A program made the position numbers and the translations under genes. From UBA6176 sp032119375 (lineage in GTDB: Bacteria; Verrucomicrobiota; Verrucomicrobiia; Limisphaerales; UBA9464), in the NCBI GenBank assembly GCA_964430505.1, contig CAYSGH010000002.1, forward strand, positions 62,001 to 126,000: 64,000 nucleotides of DNA. Reading direction: 5' to 3'. The notes below the pieces were generated by a model. The model ran no database searches. It had not been told where the DNA came from and was given only the letters and a program-made list of their open reading frames with translations. Of this stretch, positions 8,973-16,369 are shown in pieces. Numbering within the stretch: the stretch's first letter is position 1; every line of letters starts with the position of its first letter.

Positions 8973-9716
8973 ATGAGCGAAGCCATCAGGTCAGACGGAC
9001 GCCAGCCGGACCAACTGCGGCCCATTCGATTTGTTCCCGGGATCGCGCCCCATGCCACCGGATCGGTGCTCGTGGAGTGGGGCAACACGCGGGTGATCTG
9101 CGCGGTGACGATGGAGGAGTCCGTGCCCAAGTGGATGCAGTCGCAGAAGGTCCCGGGAGGCTGGCTCACGGCGGAGTACTCGATGCTGCCCTACTCGACG
9201 CTGGACCGGAAGCCTCGGGACATCTCGAAGCTGAAGCTCGACGGGCGTTCGCAGGAGATTCAGCGGCTGATTGGGCGGTCGTTGCGGGCCGGGATCGACT
9301 TGGTGGCGCTGGGCGCGCGGACGGCTTGGATCGACTGCGACGTGTTGCAGGCCGATGGCGGCACGCGCACGGCGGCGATCTCGGGCGCCTACGTGGCCGT
9401 GGCCCATGCGGTGCGGCGGCTGCAAGCCGAGGGCAAGCTCGCGACCCATCCCCTCAAGGACCCCGTGGCCGCCGTGAGCCTGGGCATCGTCGGCGGGACC
9501 GCGCTGCTCGACCTGGCCTACGTGGAGGACAAGGACGCCTCGGTGGACCTCAACCTCGTGATGGACGGCCAAGGGCGGTTCATCGAGCTGCAAGCCTCGG
9601 GCGAGGAGGCCACGTTCACCGGCGACGAGCTGTCCTCGATGCTGGCGCTGGGGCGCGAGGGCATCACGCGCATCCTCGAGATCCAACGCGTCGCGATCTC
9701 GGGCGGGCAACCATGA
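8973..9716 (+). CDS. rph: Ribonuclease PH
   Basis: RNase PH is a phosphate-dependent 3'-5' exoribonuclease that trims tRNA 3' ends as a hexamer. The 247-residue protein matches the family over its full length: MSEAIRSDGRQPDQLRPI start, the GSVLVEWGNTRVICAVT strand pair, and the TLDRKPRDISKLKLDGRSQE phosphate/RNA-binding segment. The WIDCDVLQADGGTRTAAISG active-site stretch and GREGITRILEIQR terminus complete it. Its stop overlaps the start of the next gene (ATGA), beginning a compact four-gene group. Upstream bases 8847-8972 carry no gene. Confidence 0.95.
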   Translation: MSEAIRSDGRQPDQLRPIRFVPGIAPHATGSVLVEWGNTRVICAVTMEESVPKWMQSQKVPGGWLTAEYSMLPYSTLDRKPRDISKLKLDGRSQEIQRLIGRSLRAGIDLVALGARTAWIDCDVLQADGGTRTAAISGAYVAVAHAVRRLQAEGKLATHPLKDPVAAVSLGIVGGTALLDLAYVEDKDASVDLNLVMDGQGRFIELQASGEEATFTGDELSSMLALGREGITRILEIQRVAISGGQP

Positions 9717-10339
9717 AGACCAGCGTGTTCCTCGTGCGCCACGCCGAGGTGGAGGAGCGATTTCACCGGGTGTTCGGAGGGCGCATCGACATGGGCCTGT
9801 CCCAGCGCGGCCACGCGCAGGCCTCGGCCTTGGCCTCGTGGCTGCGACAGCACGCCTTCGACACCGTGTACGCCAGCCCCATGCAACGCGTGCAGCTCAC
9901 CCTCGCCCCCTTCCGCGTCCACCACCCCGCCGAGCCCGTCGTCCTCGACGGCCTACGCGAGGTGGACTTCGGGGCATGGACCGGCTGCGGATGGAACGAC
10001 GTGGAACAGCGCTTTGGCATGAGCGCCTTCGACTGGCTGGAGCACATGGAGAACGACCGCATCCACGAGGCCGAGCCCATCGGGGCGTTCCGGCAACGCG
10101 TCGCCCAGTCGCTCCACCTCGCCCTCGACCGCAGCCGCGGCCAGAAGATCGCCTTGTTCGCGCACGGCGGCGTCATCCGCATGGCCTTGTCGGAGCTGCT
10201 CGGCCTGCCGCTTCGCAAGTTCGAGCACTTTGAGATCGACTACGCCTCGGCCACGTGGGTGGACGTGGGCGAGGTCAAGGCCGGCAAGGCGCGAACGGAG
10301 ATTCAACTGCTCAACTTCACCCCATGGCGCGACCTGTGA
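9713..10339 (+). CDS. Histidine phosphatase family protein
   Basis: A 208-residue branch-1 histidine phosphatase. The phospho-acceptor motif is LVRHAE (Arg9, His10). DTVYASPMQRVQLTLAPF carries a conserved Arg, REVDFGAWTG carries the acid residue region, and FAHGGVIR holds the second catalytic His. Families of this size include alpha-ribazole phosphatase (CobC), phosphoglycerate mutase-like phosphatases and broad-specificity phosphatases, and the sequence does not separate them. No cobalamin synthesis genes are adjacent, so CobC is only a possibility. It overlaps rph by four bases and prmA by 16 bases, so the genes are almost certainly cotranscribed. Confidence 0.85.
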   Translation: MKTSVFLVRHAEVEERFHRVFGGRIDMGLSQRGHAQASALASWLRQHAFDTVYASPMQRVQLTLAPFRVHHPAEPVVLDGLREVDFGAWTGCGWNDVEQRFGMSAFDWLEHMENDRIHEAEPIGAFRQRVAQSLHLALDRSRGQKIALFAHGGVIRMALSELLGLPLRKFEHFEIDYASATWVDVGEVKAGKARTEIQLLNFTPWRDL

Positions 10340-11244
10340 AGCCCTCGAACCAACCGCTCCGCCACGTCGCCGTCGTTACCTCCCAGGAGGCGGAGGAGGC
10401 CGTGGGCGTCGTCCTGGAGGCCGTGGCAGGCGTCACCCCCGGGGTCCATGTGGAGCTGCCCAGCCAACGCGTGACGGTGTCCGCCTATGTCCACCTGCCG
10501 GACGCAGGGGTCGCTCCCCTGCGCGCCCGGCTGCGGGCCGCGCTCGACGGCTTGCTCGGGCACGGCATCGACCCCGCCCCGGCCACCGTCACCGTTCGCA
10601 AGGTCCCGCCCAAGGATTGGTCGGAGTCATGGAAGCGGCACTTCAAGCCCATCGAGGTGGGCCAACGGTTGCTGGTGAAGCCCACCTGGAGCCGTCGGCG
10701 TGCCCGGGCGGGCGCGGCCGTCTTGCTGCTCGACCCCGGGCTGAGCTTTGGAACCGGGCAACATGCCACGACGCGTTTCTGCCTCGAGGAGGTGGTGCGC
10801 CTCCATGTGCCGGGCCAGCGACGTTCCCTGCTCGATGCGGGCATGGGGTCCGGCATCCTGGCGTTGGCCGCCGCCGCCGTGGGATACGGCCACGTCGAGG
10901 GCTTCGACTTCGACCCGGACTGCGTCCGCATCGCCCGGGAAAACGCCCGGCTCAACCAGCTTGGGCGGCGCGTCGCCTTCGGCGAGGCCGACGTCACCCG
11001 GCTGCCCAAGAGGCCGGCACGGACGTTCGACGTCGTCTGCGCGAACCTGATGCACGACCTGCTCGTGACGGAGTGCCGTCGTATTGCCGCACGGGTGGCG
11101 CCGGGCGGCCGCCTGGTCCTTGCGGGTATTCTCGCGCACCAATTTCCCGCCGTGGAACGCGCGTATGCGGGCCTCGGTTGGGCCGTTGAACGCGACGCCA
11201 CCGAGGGCGAATGGCGTTCGGCGACCCTCGCCTTGAAGCGCTAG
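10324..11244 (+). CDS. prmA: Ribosomal protein L11 methyltransferase-like (PrmA)
   Basis: PrmA trimethylates ribosomal protein L11 using S-adenosylmethionine. This 306-residue protein has the N-terminal substrate-recognition part, the linker KDWSESWKRHFKPIEVG, the signature DPGLSFGTGQHATT, the SAM-binding LLDAGMGSGILALAA loop and the acidic FDFDPD motif. The NL pair in CANLMHDLL sits where PrmA has its catalytic region motif. The start overlaps the end of the phosphatase gene. The N-terminal domain is rather divergent, so a related protein methyltransferase of the same fold cannot be excluded. Confidence 0.85.
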   Translation: MARPVKPSNQPLRHVAVVTSQEAEEAVGVVLEAVAGVTPGVHVELPSQRVTVSAYVHLPDAGVAPLRARLRAALDGLLGHGIDPAPATVTVRKVPPKDWSESWKRHFKPIEVGQRLLVKPTWSRRRARAGAAVLLLDPGLSFGTGQHATTRFCLEEVVRLHVPGQRRSLLDAGMGSGILALAAAAVGYGHVEGFDFDPDCVRIARENARLNQLGRRVAFGEADVTRLPKRPARTFDVVCANLMHDLLVTECRRIAARVAPGGRLVLAGILAHQFPAVERAYAGLGWAVERDATEGEWRSATLALKR

Positions 11245-11269
11245 GCGGCGAGGGACGTCCCCACTTCGC

Positions 11270-11785
11270 ATGGACGAGCTGCCCTTTCCCGACCGGCATC
11301 ATGTGGTTGCCGCCGACGGTTGGCTGGACCTCGGCCTGCCGTTGGAGGCATTGCGGGAGCTGGGCCAATGTAGCCCGGAAACCCGGCGCACCTTGATCGC
11401 GACGCAGGTCGCATGGCGCGCCCATGCCGAACGGCGGGACTGGGCGGCCGCGCTGGCCGTCGCGGAGCACTTGGTGGCCGAGGACCCAGGGCAAGTCGGG
11501 GGCTGGCTGAACCGAAGCTACGCGCTCCATGAACTGAGCCGGACGCAGGAGGCCTCCGATGCCCTCCTGCCAGCGGCGGCGATCTTTCCGAAGGACCCGA
11601 TCATCCGGTACAACCTCGCCTGCTACGCCTGTCGCATGGGCGACCTCGCTTCCGCACGTCGATGGCTCCGGGAAGTCGTCCGGATCAAGGACCTTGCCTT
11701 CCTCAAGTCGCTGGCCATGGACGACCCCGACCTCGCGACCCTGCGGGAGGAAATCGCGGGATGGAGCGCGGACCGCACGGCGTGA
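11270..11785 (+). CDS. Small TPR-repeat protein
   Basis: A 171-residue soluble protein without signal peptide. After about 50 residues (QVAWRAHAERRDWAAALAVA onwards) it shows three tetratricopeptide-like hairpins, including GGWLNRSYALHELSRTQEA and IIRYNLACYACRMGDLASA, and the typical end in which a helix reports distance to a previous value (SLAMDDPDLATLREEI). It starts 25 bases after prmA on the same strand and ends the rph group. TPR proteins of this size are common in Verrucomicrobiota and Planctomycetota; a protein-interaction role is inferred only from the fold. Confidence 0.75.
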   Translation: MDELPFPDRHHVVAADGWLDLGLPLEALRELGQCSPETRRTLIATQVAWRAHAERRDWAAALAVAEHLVAEDPGQVGGWLNRSYALHELSRTQEASDALLPAAAIFPKDPIIRYNLACYACRMGDLASARRWLREVVRIKDLAFLKSLAMDDPDLATLREEIAGWSADRTA

Positions 11786-11996
11786 TGCAGGGCTCAGGCT
11801 GAGGCGTCCTCGCATGCCGGCCCGCGCGGGCCCAGGGATCGCGTTCCGGCCCCAGACTTGGCATGGGGGACACGAACACCCAAAGGGACAAAACCCCACC
11901 CAACCCGGATGAGGAGCGGTCACCGCCCCGTCCATCCCCTCGCCTCCCGTCCCTCTTTGCCCGTCCCGCCTCCCGCCCCTCGTCCCCCGCCCCGCC

Positions 11997-13100
11997 TTAC
12001 CTCCGCCTTCCCGCCAAGGCGGCGCTGAGCATGACGAACTCGCCGACGTTCTCGGCCGTCACCAAGCCGACCAAGCGGCCGCCCTCCAGCACCGGGATGG
12101 ACGAGGGCCCGTCCTCGAACTGGCTGCGACGCAGCATGCGCTCGACGGGCTCGTCCGGGGCGGCCACGGCGAAGTTTCGCCGCATGACCTCGCTCACCAA
12201 CACCTCCGGCCCGCGCTCGCGGAGCGCCGGGAACAGGTCGTCTCGCAGGAGCAACCCCACCAACTCGCCGCCCGCCGTCACCGGGAAGTCGTGCTGGAAG
12301 CCCGCCAGCACCCATTGCGACACCTCGCCCAGCGTGTCGAAGGGCGAGACGGTCCGGAACTCCGTCATCATCGCCTTGCGCACCGGCACGCCGTCGAGGT
12401 GCGCGCTGGTCGAGACGGCCTCCGCCTCCTGCGACGCGCCCATCCACACGAACAAGGCGATGAACAGCAGCATGGGTTGGTGCAGGGCCAGCATTCCTGC
12501 AAGCGCCAGCACCACCGCCAGCGCCTGGCCCACCGTCGCCGCAACCCGGGTCGCCCAGACCCGGTCGCCCTTCATGGACAAGAGCGCGCGCAGCACGCGC
12601 CCCCCGTCCATGGGGAACGCCGGAATCAGGTTGAACCCCAGCAGGAACAGGTTGGAGACGATCAACCACGTTGCGAACGACCCGGCTCCCGTCGCCGGGT
12701 CGATCGGCGTCGTGGGCAGCCGCATGAGCAGCACCAAGAGGCCGGCCACGAGGGCAATCACCAGGTTCACGGCAGGCCCGGCCAGCGCGATGGCCAGTTC
12801 CTGGCGCGGCGTTTCCCCCGTCGATTCCAGCCGCGCCACACCGCCAATCGGCAGCAAGGTCACGTCCCGGGTTCGGATCCCAAACCGACGCGCCATCAAC
12901 ACGTGACCGAACTCGTGCAGCAGCACGCATCCGAAAATCGTCGCGGGCAACAACACGCCCACCAACGCACCCGATGCCTGCCCCGAAGTCGCCCAGCCCT
13001 TCCACGCGTAGAAGCCCATCAGCAGCAGGAACGTCAGGTGAAGCCGCACCTCAATGCCCAGGATGCGCGCCATGCGAAAGGACCATCTCACGCTCACCAT
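11997..13100 (-). CDS. M50 site-2 protease with C-terminal CBS domains
   Basis: A 367-residue membrane zinc protease of the SpoIVFB-like/CBS class. It has HEFGH (His62, Glu63, His66) in an early membrane helix, about six hydrophobic segments, and the second metal motif AFPMDGGRVLRALL. A pair of CBS domains follows (about residues 235-360), including the SEVMRRNFAVAAPDEPVERM segment. CBS pairs in this family bind adenine nucleotides and are thought to gate proteolysis. The ATG chosen precedes the conserved segment MARILGIEVRLHLTF; an upstream in-frame extension of 27 codons is possible. It is a different subfamily from RseP at 7440-8846. It lies downstream of the PA14 gene on the same strand but is separated from it by a terminator. 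Confidence 0.88.
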   Translation of the reverse strand: MVSVRWSFRMARILGIEVRLHLTFLLLMGFYAWKGWATSGQASGALVGVLLPATIFGCVLLHEFGHVLMARRFGIRTRDVTLLPIGGVARLESTGETPRQELAIALAGPAVNLVIALVAGLLVLLMRLPTTPIDPATGAGSFATWLIVSNLFLLGFNLIPAFPMDGGRVLRALLSMKGDRVWATRVAATVGQALAVVLALAGMLALHQPMLLFIALFVWMGASQEAEAVSTSAHLDGVPVRKAMMTEFRTVSPFDTLGEVSQWVLAGFQHDFPVTAGGELVGLLLRDDLFPALRERGPEVLVSEVMRRNFAVAAPDEPVERMLRRSQFEDGPSSIPVLEGGRLVGLVTAENVGEFVMLSAALAGRRR

Positions 13101-13189
13101 CCTTCGCAGGGCGCGCCCACCTTGCAACCGCGCGTTCCGCCGAGCGTCGAGGAGGGGGTGCACCGGGCTGCTCCTCGACAACCCCTTGG

Positions 13190-13223
13190 AACGAAAAGGG
13201 GCGGCCCCGGTCGGGGCCGCCCC
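13190..13223 (-). terminator. Intrinsic terminator of the PA14/Ig protein gene
   Basis: An 11-bp perfect GC stem (GGGGCGGCCCC at 13198-13208 paired with GGGGCCGCCCC at 13213-13223) with a 4-base loop. Read leftward it is followed by TTTTCGTT. It lies 40 bases past the stop codon of the minus-strand gene and before the M50 gene, so it separates the two transcription units. Confidence 0.85.
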
Positions 13224-13263
13224 ATGCTTTGGGCCTCAGGTTCCCGCGCGGGGAACCGTTGGG

Positions 13264-16077
13264 CTAGTACTTGACGACCAACTTGCCGCCGGCCACCTCG
13301 ACGCTCTTGATCGTGCGGCCGGGCGAGATGGTCAGGTAGCCGGCGTCGGATCCGGACGGCAGGTCCGCCGTGATGGTCCGGGCGATGGGGTCATCGACGA
13401 CGTTGGTGAGGGTGGCTCCGGCGAAGCCGTTGGGCGGCGTGCCCACGATGACGGAGGGCGTCCGGTAGGCGCTCAGCACGGCGCCCGGGATGGGCGTGAG
13501 TTGGTTGGCGGGGGTCGTGGAGCCCTCCTTGCGCCAGGCGACCTCGACGAAGTCACCGCCGCCACCCTCCTTGTAGAGGGCCGCGATGTAGTAGGACTTC
13601 CCAGCCACGAGGTTGACGGGCTCGGAGGTCTCGGGATTGGGATTGCCTTCGGCGTTCGTCGGCTCCTCGAAGGCGCCGCAGCATGCGGCCTCGTCGGCAA
13701 TCGCCACCGCGTTGGCCGGGTTGGTGTCGGAGGACAACCAGAGCTGGGAGGCGTCATCGCTGCGGATGAAGAAGCGATACGCGCCCGACTCCGTCGGGGT
13801 GATCCACGCCGAGAGGCGGCCACCGAAGTTGTCCAGGATGTTGTTGAACCCGGGGGCCGTGGTGAACGCGGTCACGAACTCGCGCCGGCTGGGAAGGTCC
13901 GGGAAGCTGGGGTCGGAGGTAAGGGCATCGACGGAGGTGCCGGTGATGCCGGAGCCATCGACGCCGCGGTAGGCCTCCCAGAGGGCGAAGCCGGCCTGCA
14001 GGACGGGGCCGTTGAACGTCACGCGGGTGTTGGCGGCAATCGTGTTGCCGTTGGCGGAGACGTCCTTGATCCCGTTGAGGGTCAGCGTGTAGGCCGTGCC
14101 GCCGTTGAGGGCGGACGTCACGAGGCTGACCTTGGTGGGGCTGCCCACGCTGACGGCCGTCACGGTGGCACCGCCGCTGAGGGAGTAGTTGGCCAAGGCC
14201 GAGGCGGACTCGGCCGTCACGGGCTCCGAGAACTCCACGTCCACGTAGCCGGTCGAGGGCGAGCGGCCGCCCGCCACGGACTTGACCGTGGGTGCGACGG
14301 TGTCGCGGACCACGGTGAGGGTCACGGGCACCGTCTGGAGGTTGCCCAAGGGGTTGGCGATCTTGAGGACGTAGGAGCCGGAGTCGGACACCTGCGCGGA
14401 CTTGATGGTGACGGATGCCTTGTTGACGCCGGAGAAGAGGCCCTTCTCGTAGGCGTCCCCCGCCTCGAGGTCCTTCCCGTCGCGAGCCCATTGGTACTTG
14501 TTGGGGCTGCCGGAAACGACGGCGGACAAGGTGGCGGGGCGATTCTCGTCCACGGTCACGTTGACCGGGGCGGTGGCGATGGACGCGGCGACGTTGTTGA
14601 TCTCGAACACGCCGAAGCCGTAGATGCCGAAGGCGGCAAGGACGAGGGCCTTGCCTGGGGTGCCCGCGACGGGATAGACGCTGACGTCGCCGTCGTAGCC
14701 GTAGTCATGGCCCGTGCCGTTGTAGCCGGAGCCGTCGATGAACTCGTCGGTCTCGTAGAACGGCAGCTTCGCGGCGCTGTTCCCGGAGGCGATCATGCCG
14801 TCCAGGGTATGGATGGCCAGCCAGCCGGGCTTGAAGATGGCGCCGGGCTGGTTGTACCGGCCGAACTGCTGGTTCCAGCTCGGGATGGCGTAAGCCACGA
14901 TGTAGTCGAGGCCCTTGTCCGTGTCGGCCGTCAGGACCCAGTTGCCGTCGTAATGCTCGACGCCGTCCTTGGCGTGGTTGATGGGGATCCCGTCCTTGTC
15001 CGCCGCCTCCCACGTGAACGCGGGCAGGTTGCCACCTGCCTCCTCGTCACGGTCAAAGAAGTCCGGTCGGCCCGTGCCGCCCTGCCGACGCGGGGTGCCG
15101 TCGCCGTCCGGATTCTTGGTGTAGCGGTTCGGGCGCGAGGGCCATCCGGCACCGGGGTAGTGGCCTTGGTACGCGACCTCCAGATTGGGACGGGCCGGGT
15201 CCGCCGGGTACGCGACATAGCTGCTGGGGAGCCCCCCCAGTGAGTAGGAGCCCTTCAAGCCGCCATTGTCTCGCTCGTCCATGCGTGAGATCGGGCGCAG
15301 GGTGAGGCCGTTGTCGTCGGAGACGAATTCCTGCGGATGATGGCTGGCGCGCCAGGTGCCGCCGCCCGCGACGACCCGCAAGGTCGGCCCGAATCCCTCC
15401 ACTCGGAAGGCCCGGAAACGCCAGCTCGCGCTGCCGTCGCCATTGCTGCTCTCGTCGCCGCTTGGCTCGCCCGGGACGGGCTCAACCCAGGCCTCGGTGG
15501 GCTTCGCATCCCACGTTGCGCGGCCGTTCGGGAAGTTGGCGTCCGCCACCGTGCCCGTCGCGGCGTAGCGGAGGATCTTGTAACGGTAGCCCGTGTAGAT
15601 GGAGCGCTGGCCATGCGGTCCGTCGGTCACACCCCAACGCCACCACGCATAAACCGCCGGTTGCGCCGCCAAGGGCACCGGGTTGATCTCGGTCTTCAAC
15701 GCCAAGCCCAGGGGCTTGCCCGTCTTCGCGTCAATCCAGATCACCGAGCGATCCGGAAACGCCGCCGCGCGGTCCTTCTGCTCCTGCGTGAGGGCCGGAT
15801 CTTGCTCGTCGATGCCGTTCTCGCGGATGCCCACGAGGTAGAGGTTTTCGTCGTACCGGACGAAGTTGACGTAGCTGTCAATGACGTCGCGCCCATTGAA
15901 CTGGGTGGTGCGCGACTGGAGCCCGCCTGCCTTGACGAGGGTGGGGATCTTGTCTTGGGGTTCGACGTTCACCAGGCCGTTGAGGTGTTGCACCCAAACC
16001 GGCTTGATCTCCTGGGCCTGGGCCATGCCCAGCGCCAAGGCGCCCGCCAAGGCGCCGCTCATTACGTTTTGCTTCAT
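13264..16077 (-). CDS. Large secreted protein with Ig-like, Big_5-like and PA14 domains
   Basis: A 937-residue exported protein. A clear signal peptide (MKQNVMSGALAGALALGMAQ, then AQE) starts at 16077. The N-terminal ~520 residues look like a repetitive beta-propeller-like region, rich in Trp/Tyr and in Asp-containing loops, that I cannot assign. An immunoglobulin-like domain follows (around SPNKYQWARDGKDL and SDSGSYVLKIANPLGN), then a SbsA/Big_5-like domain (APTVKSVAGG, VEFSEPVTAESASALANYSL). A PA14 carbohydrate-binding-type domain follows (GFALWEAYRGVDGSG, SGAYRFFIRSDDASQLWLS). About 60 residues end the protein without a sorting signal. PA14 suggests binding of glycans or surfaces. It is divergent from the dehydrogenase gene at 16370 and has its own terminator. 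Confidence 0.82.
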   Translation of the reverse strand: MKQNVMSGALAGALALGMAQAQEIKPVWVQHLNGLVNVEPQDKIPTLVKAGGLQSRTTQFNGRDVIDSYVNFVRYDENLYLVGIRENGIDEQDPALTQEQKDRAAAFPDRSVIWIDAKTGKPLGLALKTEINPVPLAAQPAVYAWWRWGVTDGPHGQRSIYTGYRYKILRYAATGTVADANFPNGRATWDAKPTEAWVEPVPGEPSGDESSNGDGSASWRFRAFRVEGFGPTLRVVAGGGTWRASHHPQEFVSDDNGLTLRPISRMDERDNGGLKGSYSLGGLPSSYVAYPADPARPNLEVAYQGHYPGAGWPSRPNRYTKNPDGDGTPRRQGGTGRPDFFDRDEEAGGNLPAFTWEAADKDGIPINHAKDGVEHYDGNWVLTADTDKGLDYIVAYAIPSWNQQFGRYNQPGAIFKPGWLAIHTLDGMIASGNSAAKLPFYETDEFIDGSGYNGTGHDYGYDGDVSVYPVAGTPGKALVLAAFGIYGFGVFEINNVAASIATAPVNVTVDENRPATLSAVVSGSPNKYQWARDGKDLEAGDAYEKGLFSGVNKASVTIKSAQVSDSGSYVLKIANPLGNLQTVPVTLTVVRDTVAPTVKSVAGGRSPSTGYVDVEFSEPVTAESASALANYSLSGGATVTAVSVGSPTKVSLVTSALNGGTAYTLTLNGIKDVSANGNTIAANTRVTFNGPVLQAGFALWEAYRGVDGSGITGTSVDALTSDPSFPDLPSRREFVTAFTTAPGFNNILDNFGGRLSAWITPTESGAYRFFIRSDDASQLWLSSDTNPANAVAIADEAACCGAFEEPTNAEGNPNPETSEPVNLVAGKSYYIAALYKEGGGGDFVEVAWRKEGSTTPANQLTPIPGAVLSAYRTPSVIVGTPPNGFAGATLTNVVDDPIARTITADLPSGSDAGYLTISPGRTIKSVEVAGGKLVVKY

Positions 16078-16369
16078 GGGATATGTGCTGCTCGTTCCCG
16101 GGAACTTGGACGTCCCGCTACCCACAAGGACTCCACGCCGCCTCCCTACAAGGTTTGCAACGCCCGGACTAACGGCCCGATTAGAAGGATGTTCTGGAAA
16201 CTTCAAAGACCCAATTTGACACGAAACCTCCGGGCCCAAGCCCGCCCCTGACGCCTTCCCCGCCCACGGTCCGAGGAAATGGACGCTCGGACACCCCCGC
16301 GTTGAGGCGCCCCGGCTCGGTGTCATCCCGTGATGGCCTTCACCCCGTCCCCCATGCCAATCTCCACCC
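16078..16369. other. Divergent promoter region
   Basis: 292 bases between two divergently transcribed genes for exported proteins. No small gene is seen. A TTGACA sits at 16216-16221 on the plus strand, but no -10 box lies at a suitable distance, so no promoter is claimed. Confidence 0.4.

Noticed and set aside
9713..10339. Naming the histidine phosphatase CobC because a cobalamin riboswitch exists in the window.
   Set aside because: The riboswitch is 20 kb away on an unrelated operon and the gene lies with rph and prmA; sequence does not discriminate.
11819..11832. Perfect 14-base palindrome GGCCCGCGCGGGCC between convergent genes.
   Set aside because: No loop and no T-run; likely chance in GC-rich sequence, or at most a weak hairpin.
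16216..16221. TTGACA, a consensus -35 box upstream of the dehydrogenase gene.
   Set aside because: No -10-like hexamer at 16-18 bases, so a promoter cannot be supported.
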